DNA from: Metabacillus idriensis
Lineage (GTDB): Bacteria; Bacillota; Bacilli; Bacillales; Bacillaceae
Assembly (NCBI RefSeq): GCF_009674765.1
Contig: NZ_WKKF01000001.1
Span: forward strand, 434,001 to 498,000
Length of the DNA: 64,000 bases
Direction: 5' to 3'
Part shown: piece after piece, positions 55,205-63,982 of the stretch
Numbering within the stretch: position 1 is the stretch's first letter
Layout of the letters: each line of letters opens with the position of its first letter
Made by a program: the position numbers and the translations under genes
The notes under the pieces: model-generated
Seen by the model: only the letters and a program-made list of their open reading frames with translations
Database searches by the model: none
What the model was told of the DNA's origin: nothing

Positions 55205-55232
55205 AAATTCCCCGCATAGGGGAATTTTTTTA
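55204..55232. terminator. Terminator after the DUF948 gene
   Basis: AAAATTCCCC / GGGGAATTTT hairpin, T runs both ways; it separates two converging genes. Confidence 0.85.
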
Positions 55233-56165
55233 GTTCTTATACTGATCCTGAATAGCTTTGGCATGCAATATAATAACATCAATCAGTTCCTGCGGTTCTT
55301 CAACGATAGCGTCTCCTCCAAGCAAATAAAAGTTCCTGGCCATAAAGCTGATTTCATCAATTGGAATTTTGGCAGAAATTGTCCCTGTGCCATCATGATG
55401 CTGAGTTATATAATCTGCAAGGTATGGAAGGCTCTTGCATTCCCTCACTCCATTTTTCGTCAATTGGACTTTTAAAGGAATCTGATCCCGTTGTTCCATT
55501 TTAGAAATCCATCCAGATAGGTTCGTTTTTATAGATTCTTCTGCATCTATTAACTTCACGCTGCAGATTCGGTCCACTCTGAATAACCGGTGATCTTGAG
55601 AACTGTAGTCGTAGGCTGGACAATACCATAATCCATTAGATGCATAAATGCCATAAGGAAAAATGCTGCGAATAGCTTTCCCTTTCTTTCCCTCATATTC
55701 TATCTCGATTTTCGAACGGCTGACCGCTCTGTCGAGAATGTCATTTAATAAAGGGGCATAAATTTTTTGGGGCGGCGCTAAAAAGGAAATGTGATTTTTC
55801 ATTTCATCTATTTTCTTTTTGATTGTTTCATTGAATGATAAGTAGAGTTTATCGGATGCGGCCTTAATTTCCATTTGAAAGGGAAGGGTCTGGTAGTGCA
55901 TCAGGTACTCGTATGAAAAATACAGGGCAAGTCCCTCGTCTTCAGTGAAGAAGAGCGGAGGAAGGATATTATTTTTCAAAACAGTGTATCCCCCGTGAGG
56001 TCCCTGTTCACTATATAGAGGCAAGCCCCATTCTTCAAGCTCGGCTAAATCACGCTGGATCGTGCGGATAGATACTCCAAACTCATTAGACAATTCGCCT
56101 GCCGTTACTTTTCTGTTCCGGTTGATATAAAACAGGATACTGAATAATCGCTGAAATTTTGACAT
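55230..56165 (-). CDS. WYL-domain transcriptional regulator (YafY type)
   Basis: 311 aa. N-terminal DeoR-like HTH (RLFSILFYINRNRKVTAGELSNEFGVSIRTIQRDLAELEEWG) and a C-terminal WYL-like half (IRSIFPYGIYASNGLWYCPAYD). Such regulators often sense a small ligand or single-stranded DNA. The ATG at 56165 follows GGAAGGAAA; the 22-codon upstream extension is rejected. Divergent from the DHFR-like gene, which is its most likely target. Confidence 0.87.
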   Translation of the reverse strand: MSKFQRLFSILFYINRNRKVTAGELSNEFGVSIRTIQRDLAELEEWGLPLYSEQGPHGGYTVLKNNILPPLFFTEDEGLALYFSYEYLMHYQTLPFQMEIKAASDKLYLSFNETIKKKIDEMKNHISFLAPPQKIYAPLLNDILDRAVSRSKIEIEYEGKKGKAIRSIFPYGIYASNGLWYCPAYDYSSQDHRLFRVDRICSVKLIDAEESIKTNLSGWISKMEQRDQIPLKVQLTKNGVRECKSLPYLADYITQHHDGTGTISAKIPIDEISFMARNFYLLGGDAIVEEPQELIDVIILHAKAIQDQYKN

Positions 56166-56257
56166 GTTTTTTCCTTCCTGATCATGACTATTTCTGTCGT
56201 CATTATCTGTTAACTTAAAAGCGAAAGTCAATCATTTCTACTAAAGGAGACATGAAT

Positions 56258-56782
56258 ATGAGCAGAAAGATCGTTTTATTTATTGCAATAAGCCTTGATG
56301 GATATATAGCCCGTCTGGATGGTGATATCAGCTGGCTCAATGAGGTCCAGGGTGTTGGGGACAATGGCTATAGTGAATTTATTGAATCCATCGATACGGT
56401 CGTGATGGGAAAAAAAACGTATGACCATGTTCTTCTTTTAACCAATAATCAGTATCCGTATAAAGGAAAAACAAGCTATATATTTACAAGAAAAGAAAGC
56501 AGCACGAGTTCAGATCTTCATTTTACAATGGAAGACCCTGCAGCGTTTGCTGAAAAATTAAAATCACAGCATGGCAGGGATATCTGGCTTGTCGGGGGAT
56601 CAGAGATATTGGACAGTTTTATGAAAAAAAACTTGGTCGATGAGTACATCATCACGACTGCCCCGATTATTTTAGGCGACGGTATCCCGCTGTTTAAGAC
56701 TAGGAATCCTGAGATCAAACTCAAGCTTAAAAGCAGCAGTAAGTATGGGGAATTTGTACAGAATCATTATGAGAATGCCTGA
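56258..56782 (+). CDS. RibD C-terminal/DHFR-like reductase
   Basis: 174 aa. SRKIVLFIAISLDGYIARLDGDISWL, then VVMGKKTYDHVL and DIWLVGGSEILDSFM: the DHFR-like family of YwjB/YyaP. NADPH-dependent reductase fold; substrate unknown, not core folate metabolism. GGAGA lies closer to the ATG at 56252 but is better spaced for 56258. Divergent from the WYL regulator. Confidence 0.85.
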   Translation: MSRKIVLFIAISLDGYIARLDGDISWLNEVQGVGDNGYSEFIESIDTVVMGKKTYDHVLLLTNNQYPYKGKTSYIFTRKESSTSSDLHFTMEDPAAFAEKLKSQHGRDIWLVGGSEILDSFMKKNLVDEYIITTAPIILGDGIPLFKTRNPEIKLKLKSSSKYGEFVQNHYENA

Positions 56783-56787
56783 AAAAA

Positions 56788-56857
56788 GGGCTGCCCAATA
56801 GTTTCTTAAAATGAAGCAGGCAGGAAAAACGATTGTTTTTCCTGCCTGCTTTTTTCT
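56788..56857 (+). terminator. Terminator in a recurrent element (second copy)
   Basis: AAGCAGGCAGGAAAAA / TTTTTCCTGCCTGCTT hairpin with a T run. The preceding CTGCCCAATAGTTTCTTAAA is shared with 37282-37352. Confidence 0.85.
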
Positions 56858-56913
56858 TTAATAATAAATAATGGGATCACTCGCCGTAGAGCTGTCCCTT
56901 TTGCTTTTCGGTG

Positions 56914-56957
56914 CTGTCCAGCTCCACCTCCTGGTCCCTCGGCCGGAACAAAATCTC
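56914..56957 (+). repeat. ~120-bp structured repeat, copy 8 (5' part only)
   Basis: TGTCCAGCTCCACCTCC and CTCGGCCGGAACAAA match the 5' block of the family, then the sequence switches to 21-bp repeats. Confidence 0.65.
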
Positions 56958-56958
56958 C

Positions 56959-57055
56959 AATTAATTCGGAAACCCTTCCAATTAATTCGAAAACCCCATG
57001 AATTAATTCCAAAACCCCTCCAATTAAATTGGAAACCCCATCAATTCATTTCAAT
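56959..57055 (+). repeat. 21-bp tandem repeat, AATTAATT type
   Basis: AATTAATT or close variants start at 56959, 56980, 57001, 57022 and 57043: 21 bases each time, with AAACCCC-type spacers. Same family as 26403-26495. The rest of the gap up to 57249 shows no gene. Confidence 0.85.
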
Positions 57056-57248
57056 ACCGACAATTTTGTAACTTGCCGGTACTGAAGTTATTGGCTCAGC
57101 TCAAGCAATCAGCTGCTTATCGATTAGATATGATGACTAGTTTGATTTTTCACTCGAAGTTTATGCAGAAAAAACCGTGTGATAATCCGGTATGGTCTCA
57201 CAGAAGAACGGGGACCTAGTCCATGACCAGTCGGCTCCGCTTTTCTTG

Positions 57249-57368
57249 TTGTCCAGCTCCACCGCCCAACTCCTCGGCCAGAACAAATCCGACAGCAAAG
57301 GCAAAAAGCGCCTTTACTGTCGGATCCTTATCTGTCTGTCGGAGCTAAACGGGCGGTTCCGCTTTTCT
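57249..57368 (+). repeat. ~120-bp structured repeat, copy 9
   Basis: A full unit: TGTCCAGCTCCACCGCC, CTCGGCCAGAACAAATCC, GACAGCAAAGGC / GCGCCTTTACTGTC hairpin, CTTATCTGTCTGTCGGAGC, CGGTTCCGCTTTTCT. It runs to the stop codon of the AraC-type gene. Confidence 0.88.
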
Positions 57369-58610
57369 CTATACAAATAGAATCTCATCCGTCAGCCGAT
57401 ATTCACTCGGGGTAATGCTCACGTATTTTTTGAAGGTAGTGCTGAAATAGTTCGGGGTATTAAAGCCGAGTTCATCTGCAATTTGCTCAATTGTTTGGTC
57501 CGTATGCCTGAGCATCCAGACAGCGCGCTGAAGTCTGACGAAGGTGACATATTCAACAAAGCTGCGGCCGGTTTCTTTTTTGAAGAGTTTGCAGAAATAC
57601 GGAACGCTGATGTTGATTTGTTCAGCGACGATTTTAGTCGTCAGTTCTTTTTGGCAGTTAAGAGCAATATAGCTTGTGCACGTATTGATTTGCGGATTAG
57701 TGGTTATTTCTTCAAAATATCGAAGCGAGAGCCGGTTGTAATGAGGGGTGCGTCTTGCTTTGCGTGCTTCCCGGTAAGAATGGGATAAAAGCAGGGGCTC
57801 TCTGTAAATGGAACCGACTCCAATGTATAAATGAATGCCATGTTTATTTTTCAGATCCTCAATCGCCTGGAGCAATTTGCTTTCGCCTTCCTGCCAATTC
57901 CTAATGGAAGATAAGCCATGCGGAACTTGGATAAGCATGAGCAAATGTTTTTTGTAAGCGAGAAAAGACGGCTGCTGATTCACTTGTGAAAAGAGCTGTT
58001 TAAAGACTGACTGAATGAGAAGAGGCGCCGATTCTGCTTTTTCCCTGCTTTGATTGTGAATAAATCCCTGTATGAAGCAAACCGCGTTTGGAACTGTTTC
58101 ATCAGAAAGATAGGAACGCGCTGCAAACAGCTCTTCTTCTGATTTCACTTCGGCGCGGAGCAGTCTCCGAAGAAAAGCTTCTTGAAAAGGAAGAAGGCGT
58201 GCCTCTGTTCCGCGGTCCTGTGCCAGCTGCTGCACCATTGAACCATAGTTTGTGATGACTGCGCTTTCATTTTTATTTGACGTCATGACTTTTCTTAAAC
58301 TTTTGATGAAGGTATGTTTTTTAACGGGCTTTACAAGCATGGTCTGCAGCTGCAGTTCGATAGCAATGGGAGAAGTTTTCAGCATAGATGGTTCTAGTAG
58401 CGGGAAGATGATGCAGTCATGGTGCTTTTTTTGCAGACGGTGAATTTTGACCCAGTCAAATAACTTTCTAATTTCGACGACAGCTATTTTTAGTGAGGTG
58501 TTTATGTTTTCCTCATCCACGTGCAGGGCATCCTCAAGTTCTTCATGTATCCATGTTGTCATTTTTTCTTTTTCAGCTGCTTCTTCCACTATGAATGTAA
58601 CGTTGTACAC
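57369..58610 (-). CDS. AraC-family regulator with receiver-like N-terminus
   Basis: 413 aa. C-terminal AraC DNA-binding domain (IVAEQINISVPYFCKLFKKETG and IEQIADELGFNTPNYFSTTFKKYVSITPSEYR). The first ~110 residues look like a response-regulator receiver (TFIVEEAAEKEK, IIFPLLEPS, MLVKPVKK), but the phosphoacceptor Asp is not evident. The middle resembles the YesN-type linker. GTG start with AAAGGAACGGGG upstream. Divergent from the DUF485/symporter pair, 170 bases apart, so it probably controls it. Confidence 0.82.
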   Translation of the reverse strand: MYNVTFIVEEAAEKEKMTTWIHEELEDALHVDEENINTSLKIAVVEIRKLFDWVKIHRLQKKHHDCIIFPLLEPSMLKTSPIAIELQLQTMLVKPVKKHTFIKSLRKVMTSNKNESAVITNYGSMVQQLAQDRGTEARLLPFQEAFLRRLLRAEVKSEEELFAARSYLSDETVPNAVCFIQGFIHNQSREKAESAPLLIQSVFKQLFSQVNQQPSFLAYKKHLLMLIQVPHGLSSIRNWQEGESKLLQAIEDLKNKHGIHLYIGVGSIYREPLLLSHSYREARKARRTPHYNRLSLRYFEEITTNPQINTCTSYIALNCQKELTTKIVAEQINISVPYFCKLFKKETGRSFVEYVTFVRLQRAVWMLRHTDQTIEQIADELGFNTPNYFSTTFKKYVSITPSEYRLTDEILFV

Positions 58611-58780
58611 GCTTAATTCCCCGTTCCTTTACAGTATGACTCTAGTACTAGTATACATGAAATGGATAATATATTAAATATTTATACATTTCTGATAATT
58701 TATTGTAAGGTATGCCGTTTCCTTCTATTGTAAAATACAAGCATGCAGTGAAATAGATAAAAACAAAGGGGGAACGGATT

Positions 58781-59146
58781 TTGGCCGCTGAGTTTAAAGA
58801 ATATGATTATGTAGAGGCAGGGACGGTTGACGTCCGAGAGCTTGAACCGCTTGATCAGCAGACAAGCCATTTGATGAAAAGTGAATTTAGTACAGGCTCG
58901 AAACTGACATTGTTTTATTTTGCCTTTATTTTTGCGATGCCGATCCTGAATTGGTTTGCACCTGAGTTTATGTTTTCAAATTTCTACGGCGGAATGACGT
59001 ATGCCTGGTTCTTTACAGGGATTGTTGCAATGGGAATGGCCTTTATTATTGCTTATATTCATACTGCGTTATATGAGAAGAGATTGAAAAAGAGCCATAT
59101 GACAGACAGCTCCATTCGTCCTTCTAATGGAAGGAGTGTCAACTGA
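58781..59146 (+). CDS. ywcB: DUF485 membrane protein (YwcB-like)
   Basis: 121 aa, two membrane helices (LTLFYFAFIFAMPILNWF and YAWFFTGIVAMGMAFIIAYIHTAL). DUF485 proteins accompany ActP/YwcA-type symporters. TTG start after AAAGGGGGAACG. It ends overlapping the start of the symporter gene. Confidence 0.82.
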   Translation: MAAEFKEYDYVEAGTVDVRELEPLDQQTSHLMKSEFSTGSKLTLFYFAFIFAMPILNWFAPEFMFSNFYGGMTYAWFFTGIVAMGMAFIIAYIHTALYEKRLKKSHMTDSSIRPSNGRSVN

Positions 59147-60711
59147 TGGCTGCTTTGTTTGAACCTAAAATGCTGCTCACGATTTTCTTGATGGGAACGA
59201 TTGTCTACATTACGTATCTATCAAAACGGAATGCAACGGCATCTGACTTTTTTGTAGGTGGCCGGAGCTTTGGCTGGTTTACTAATGGATCGGCCATCGG
59301 CGGAGATTACTTGAGTGCTGCCACATTCCTCGGGATTGCAGGACTGACTTTTCAGCTTGGTTATGATGGAGCTTATTATGCATTTTGTTTCTCGATCGGA
59401 CTGACTCTCCTTGCGATCTTTGTAGCGGGACCGCTTCGCAGATTTGGCGCTTATACAGTTGCGGATTTTCTTGGCTACCGTTTTCACAGTAAACGGGCAA
59501 GACTTGCAGCGGTTGCGGTCGTATTGGCGATTTCGGGTTTCTATGCAGCACCGCAATTATTGGGAGCAGCACAAATCTTAAGTATGTTCTTTGGGACAAG
59601 TTATGAATTTGGCATTATTTTTACGTGCAGTGTCATGATTTTCTATGTTGGAATCGGAGGAATGAAAGGGACTACTTTAAATCAGGCGCTGGAATTATGG
59701 ATTCGTCTCGGCGCATTTATTTTGATGGTAGTAGCGGCGATTTACGGCGGTTTATATTATGAAAGAATCCTAGCTTCTGTCACTGAATTTACAGGAAGCA
59801 TTGCCGGAACTGCGACGTTTGCTCCTGATGGAAAAGACGTTGTTCATGACGGTCAAACCTGGATTGGCACAGGAAACTACTTCCCGTCCTTCTGGCAGAC
59901 CATTTCAATGACAATCGGGCTTGCGCTGGGTACGATCGGTCTTCCGCATATTCTGCTTCGCTTTTACACAAACCCGAGTGCAAAGGCCGCTCGTAAATCA
60001 GCTCTTATGGCAATCTTAATTGCAAGCGTTTTCTTTTTCTTCGCTGTTTACCTAGGAGCAGTCGGAAGATCTATTTTCCTAAGCGGCTCAGCGGATCCAC
60101 AGGTTATGAAAGATCTTGTAGCCGGAGGAAACAATATGGTTATTCCTTCTACTGCACAGGCTCTTGGCGGAGAATGGCTGCTTGGACTTGTCATTGCAGG
60201 TGCATTTGCAGCAGTCTTCTCGAACTTGTCCGGTTTATTTATCGCAAGTTCTGGTGCTTTGGCACATGATCTTTATGCCACTTTCTTAAGGAAAAATATC
60301 ACTCAAAAAGAACGTGTTATTGCGGGGAAAGTCTCGATTCTGGTTTTAGGTGTCCTTTATGGAGCGCTTGGACTTCTTGTAAAAGAAGCATCGATCGGTC
60401 ATCTTGTTGCACTCGCCTTTACGGTGGCAGCAAGTACATTTACACCCATCTTCATTCTTGGAATCTGGTGGAGAGGCATGACAGAAAAAGGGGCAATTGC
60501 GGGACTTGTCCTTGGGCTCCTTTCCTCCATGTACATGATTTTTCTGCCGGCGACTTTGCCTGAATTCCTTCAGTTCAGAGTACCAGGACTGATTACCGTT
60601 CCAATCGGATTCCTGTCTGTTTACATCGTCTCGAAGCTTGACCGCAAAGTTCCTTCTGACGTAAACGACTTTATGAGAAAAGTGCACTCGAAAGAATCTG
60701 AGATTGCTTGA
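59146..60711 (+). CDS. ywcA: Sodium/solute symporter, acetate-permease type (YwcA-like)
   Basis: 521 aa, about thirteen helices of the SSSF family: ASDFFVGGRSFGWFTNGSAIGGDYLSAATFLGIAG, GLPHILLRFYTNPSAKAARKSA and FAAVFSNLSGLFIASSGALAHDLY. The pairing with a DUF485 protein is typical of the acetate/glycolate permease ActP group; the substrate (acetate or another small acid) is inferred. It overlaps the DUF485 gene and ends before a strong terminator. Confidence 0.88.
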   Translation: MAALFEPKMLLTIFLMGTIVYITYLSKRNATASDFFVGGRSFGWFTNGSAIGGDYLSAATFLGIAGLTFQLGYDGAYYAFCFSIGLTLLAIFVAGPLRRFGAYTVADFLGYRFHSKRARLAAVAVVLAISGFYAAPQLLGAAQILSMFFGTSYEFGIIFTCSVMIFYVGIGGMKGTTLNQALELWIRLGAFILMVVAAIYGGLYYERILASVTEFTGSIAGTATFAPDGKDVVHDGQTWIGTGNYFPSFWQTISMTIGLALGTIGLPHILLRFYTNPSAKAARKSALMAILIASVFFFFAVYLGAVGRSIFLSGSADPQVMKDLVAGGNNMVIPSTAQALGGEWLLGLVIAGAFAAVFSNLSGLFIASSGALAHDLYATFLRKNITQKERVIAGKVSILVLGVLYGALGLLVKEASIGHLVALAFTVAASTFTPIFILGIWWRGMTEKGAIAGLVLGLLSSMYMIFLPATLPEFLQFRVPGLITVPIGFLSVYIVSKLDRKVPSDVNDFMRKVHSKESEIA

Positions 60712-60717
60712 TGAAAT

Positions 60718-60749
60718 AAAAAGAAGACCGAATTCGGTCTTCTTTTTAT
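60718..60749 (+). terminator. Terminator after the symporter
   Basis: AAAAAGAAGACCGAA / TTCGGTCTTCTTTTT perfect hairpin. Confidence 0.88.
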
Positions 60750-60776
60750 TTCTCATGCTTCATTATCATTCAGTTC

Positions 60777-60808
60777 AAAAAAACTCCTTCATTAGAAGGA
60801 GTTTTTTT
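60777..60808 (-). terminator. Terminator after the YndJ-like gene
   Basis: AAAAAACTCCTTC / GAAGGAGTTTTTT hairpin, T run on each strand. Confidence 0.85.
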
Positions 60809-62393
60809 GTCTTTTAACAATAGAATAATGAATGGTTAAAAAGGGAATCCGAAAAATCCACATTTTATGCTTTGCGGTCAGCCTTCCCCCAGCTGATTCC
60901 CTGACATGAAAAACTTCTTCAATTGGAAGTTTGAAAAGGTTTTGCCGGAAAGCCAGATAAACACCGGCATCTGAATCCTGCTTCTCTTTTTTGCTTGAAA
61001 GCTGAAGGTCTCTTCCTTTCTGCTTAAGCGCAAGTATCCCAATCATCGCTGAACCGGGAAGTGGAAGCCCAATATTCATATAGGTTTTTTCATTTGTGCT
61101 GTGATAAGAGTAGAGGGCAACAAATACAGTTTCACCATTCATTTTCCGAACCCATGCCCGGACGGATTCTCTGTCATCGTGTTCTTTTTTTAGCGGATAG
61201 ATCCTTCCGGTCATTTCACCCTGCTTGCTTGAGAACGGAAGATTGATTTGTTTGACTTGCCTGCTGAACAATCGGTAAACGAAGGCGAATGGTTTGAACC
61301 AGCTGTGCCAATTTACTTCTGCAAACAGCCGGTATTGATTGGTATTTTCATAAAAGCTGATAATCTCTTTAGACAGGTTATTCAAAGAAATATCAGGTTC
61401 ATAGATGTCCATATTATCTACTAGTCCCTGGTATTCAGAGCTTCTGTCTGCGATCTCATCCAGTATTTTCTCGCCAATTGCCCGTTTTCCCCTGACTTTA
61501 CTGATGGGAAAGGCCGGGCCGTGAGCAGAAGAAGGGGTGAAAATAGACCAGCCAATCACACCCAATAAAGCAAATATGCCGCAATTTAGGATGCCATGAA
61601 ATTTCAGCATAAAGTCAATCGATACGGTGAAAACTCCCCAACCATTTCCCAGGGCATAAGCCAAAGAAAAAAGAATCGTGATCCCAAGAGCTGAAAAGGA
61701 CAGTCTGATCAGCCATTTCGCTTGATGAAGCGGTACTTTAAATGAGAGATAGATCAAACCATATATCCCAGCAATATAAAAAAGGACGGATAACAGTTCA
61801 AGCCAGACTGAATAGGTAATTCCCAGCGCTACAATAATTGGCGATACGATCAGGATCGAGGCCGAGAGCCGGTAAAATGGAGGTTTTGAAATTCTCCCTA
61901 AGAACCCTGCAAAAATCGGCAGCAAAAAGGAAGAATAGTGAAAGTGAATGCCAGTCAGCCACCTGATAATAGGAGGAAAACCAGTCTCAATATCATCTAT
62001 ATGTGCAAAAAACCATGCTCCGCCGATCATTAGCGATAAAAGGCCCATATCCACTGCAAATTCTTCAAATTGAATAAAACCCCGGCTTAAAAAACGTGAA
62101 CATCCATATGCTGCGACAAGAATTGTAAAGCACAAGTAGACACCTGCAAAAAAGACATCAAATGAGGATTCTCCTGTTACTTGCAGGAGAAATACAGATG
62201 TATAAGCAGGAATGGAAACATAGGGATAAAGCCTATAAAACCAATCCCCTTTTTTCATGATAAGGTGCAATACGAGCGGAACATAGACAAGCTGTGCTGC
62301 CGTAAGCAATAAAAAGTACCATGGCCCCTCATTTAAAAGCACGGAAAGGAGGAAGATGATGCTGTGAATGATGACAAAGCTGTTAAATTTCAT
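60792..62393 (-). CDS. YndJ-like membrane protein
   Basis: 533 aa with about ten membrane helices in the first ~300 residues (FVIIHSIIFLLSVLLNEGPWYF and others), then a soluble C-terminal part (GYKRAIGEKILDEIADRSSEYQ-like region, then FVALYSYHS). Fits the YndJ family, function unknown. ATG at 62393 chosen: GGAG lies 12 bases upstream, while the earlier codons overlap the DUF4166 gene more. Third gene of a three-gene operon. Confidence 0.78.
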   Translation of the reverse strand: MKFNSFVIIHSIIFLLSVLLNEGPWYFLLLTAAQLVYVPLVLHLIMKKGDWFYRLYPYVSIPAYTSVFLLQVTGESSFDVFFAGVYLCFTILVAAYGCSRFLSRGFIQFEEFAVDMGLLSLMIGGAWFFAHIDDIETGFPPIIRWLTGIHFHYSSFLLPIFAGFLGRISKPPFYRLSASILIVSPIIVALGITYSVWLELLSVLFYIAGIYGLIYLSFKVPLHQAKWLIRLSFSALGITILFSLAYALGNGWGVFTVSIDFMLKFHGILNCGIFALLGVIGWSIFTPSSAHGPAFPISKVRGKRAIGEKILDEIADRSSEYQGLVDNMDIYEPDISLNNLSKEIISFYENTNQYRLFAEVNWHSWFKPFAFVYRLFSRQVKQINLPFSSKQGEMTGRIYPLKKEHDDRESVRAWVRKMNGETVFVALYSYHSTNEKTYMNIGLPLPGSAMIGILALKQKGRDLQLSSKKEKQDSDAGVYLAFRQNLFKLPIEEVFHVRESAGGRLTAKHKMWIFRIPFLTIHYSIVKRQKNSF

Positions 62394-62982
62394 CTGCTGT
62401 AAACGCTCCTTCATAGGAGAAAACGGTGCCGATGACACGGTTTACTACTTTTACTTCTATTAAAAAAACATCCCTGTCCTCGTCGTAGGATTCTGTTACA
62501 AAAGCCAGTCCCTGAAACAATCCCGGCATAGGAATCTCAAGCTTTCCAAGAACAAGGCGCTGACTTCTGGACTCTATTTTTAATTGTCCGCTGTCATTCA
62601 CATGAAAGGATAAATCTGAATAGAACAGTTTCGGCTCACCCAGGTAATCTTTAATCAAGTTCCTTTGAGAATCCAGACTCATTAACGCATTGAAATACCT
62701 TTTTTTCTTTTTAAAATAAAAGATCCGTTCCCAGTGAACCTGTTCTTCCCCGTCAGCGCCAGTGCGCGGAGTATTTATGATAACAAACGGAATCTCTTTT
62801 CCATACTCCGGAAATAGGAATTTAAAGCGGACTCCTGCTAAAAAGAAGGGGTACAGCCATTTTGGACCGCCATTTATTGTTTTCATCACTCCTTTAGCTT
62901 TAAAGGGAAACTCGTACCTTTTTTGAAGCTTTGGGTGGAGGCGCTGAAATTGATCACCTAATACACTTCTATAAATAGACAT
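62383..62982 (-). CDS. DUF4166 domain protein (YndH-like)
   Basis: 199 aa. SIYRSVLGDQFQRLHPKLQKRYEFPFKAKGVM is the DUF4166 opening; INTPRTGADGEEQVHWERIFYFKKKKRYF follows, strand-rich. Function unknown. AAGGAGATTCAG sits right before the ATG at 62982; the long upstream extension would overlap the preceding gene. It overlaps yndJ by 11 bases. Confidence 0.8.
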   Translation of the reverse strand: MSIYRSVLGDQFQRLHPKLQKRYEFPFKAKGVMKTINGGPKWLYPFFLAGVRFKFLFPEYGKEIPFVIINTPRTGADGEEQVHWERIFYFKKKKRYFNALMSLDSQRNLIKDYLGEPKLFYSDLSFHVNDSGQLKIESRSQRLVLGKLEIPMPGLFQGLAFVTESYDEDRDVFLIEVKVVNRVIGTVFSYEGAFTADEI

Positions 62983-62992
62983 CTGAATCTCC

Positions 62993-63895
62993 TTATCTCT
63001 TTCTTTTGCAGCTGCCCGCTGTCGGCAGGTCCCTGCTTTGGAAGAATCCAATGATCGAAAGAATGAATAAAGCGGCATTAAAAGTAATGGGACTGAAGGG
63101 ATGAATCAGGTTTGCAGGCTCTGCCAAAACAGCTGACAGGGAAAGAAGCGGAAACACTATAATCTGCAGACCAAATAACCTTCTTTTATTAAACGGCAAA
63201 ATCCACAGCAGTCCGAATAGAATCTCTGCTATGCCAACAGCAGAAACGATGGAGGAAGCCTGATTCATGGAAATAGGCAGCAAGTTTTTCGTCATAGATA
63301 CTTCATCTGGATGGTTGAAAAGAACTTTTGGCACTGCGCCGTGATAGGTCCAGATAAAAAAGAAAAGAAAGGTAATAAGCCATGTACTAAAAAAGCGCAA
63401 ATACTGAGAGGCTGGCGCTTCTCCCTTTTCAAGCCATCTTTTCAGGACATCAAAACTTAAAGCAGTTGCCCAGCCGATTAATGGCCTGAATATGATTGCA
63501 TCAAAGAACGCACCTAACCTGCCAAAGTTCACTTTATAATCGTATTGTGTCAGAAAAGTGAGTGCGTCCTGTTTTTGTATGTACTTCCAGTATCCCTTGC
63601 CTTCTTTGATTAGGGATATTTTTTGATCTGTTCCGAAATGAAGGGATGAAGTTCTGGGTCCATCCTCAGCATGAAAGGTCCCGACGCTTTTTCCCCATCC
63701 CTGTATGCTTTGTCCGAAGCCAATATTTGTTTTATATAAAAAGTGCTGAGGTTCGTTTTCTTTTTTTGGAAGATAGGTAATGGATGAAAAACGGAGATCC
63801 CAGCTTGAATGCAAGTCTGGAGTTTGTGTTGCACTCCACAGTTTTTCCATGTCTGATCTGACCAAAATTTCAACATAAATTGGTTTTCTTTTCAT
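62993..63895 (-). CDS. SRPBCC plus DoxX-like membrane protein (YndG-like)
   Basis: 300 aa. The first ~150 residues read as a START/SRPBCC-like domain (YVEILVRSDMEKLWSATQTPDLHSSWDLRFSSITYL); the second half has about four membrane helices in a DoxX-like arrangement (FFSTWLITFLFFFIWTYHGAVPKVLF, IVSAVGIAEILFGLLWILPF). An unusual pairing, but continuous and without a break. ATG at 63895 chosen over the GTG at 63904, for which AGGGGTG is too close. First gene of the operon with yndH and yndJ. Confidence 0.75.
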   Translation of the reverse strand: MKRKPIYVEILVRSDMEKLWSATQTPDLHSSWDLRFSSITYLPKKENEPQHFLYKTNIGFGQSIQGWGKSVGTFHAEDGPRTSSLHFGTDQKISLIKEGKGYWKYIQKQDALTFLTQYDYKVNFGRLGAFFDAIIFRPLIGWATALSFDVLKRWLEKGEAPASQYLRFFSTWLITFLFFFIWTYHGAVPKVLFNHPDEVSMTKNLLPISMNQASSIVSAVGIAEILFGLLWILPFNKRRLFGLQIIVFPLLSLSAVLAEPANLIHPFSPITFNAALFILSIIGFFQSRDLPTAGSCKRKR

Positions 63896-63982
63896 CGTAT
63901 TCACCCCTCTTTTAGAGTATCATAATCTTAGATGGAAGAATTAGAGAATGATAGAAATTAATTGAAAGGAATGGTTCTGAAT

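Noticed and set aside
59221-59599. Minus-strand frames inside the symporter gene
   Set aside because: They are antisense shadows of a well-supported membrane protein gene.
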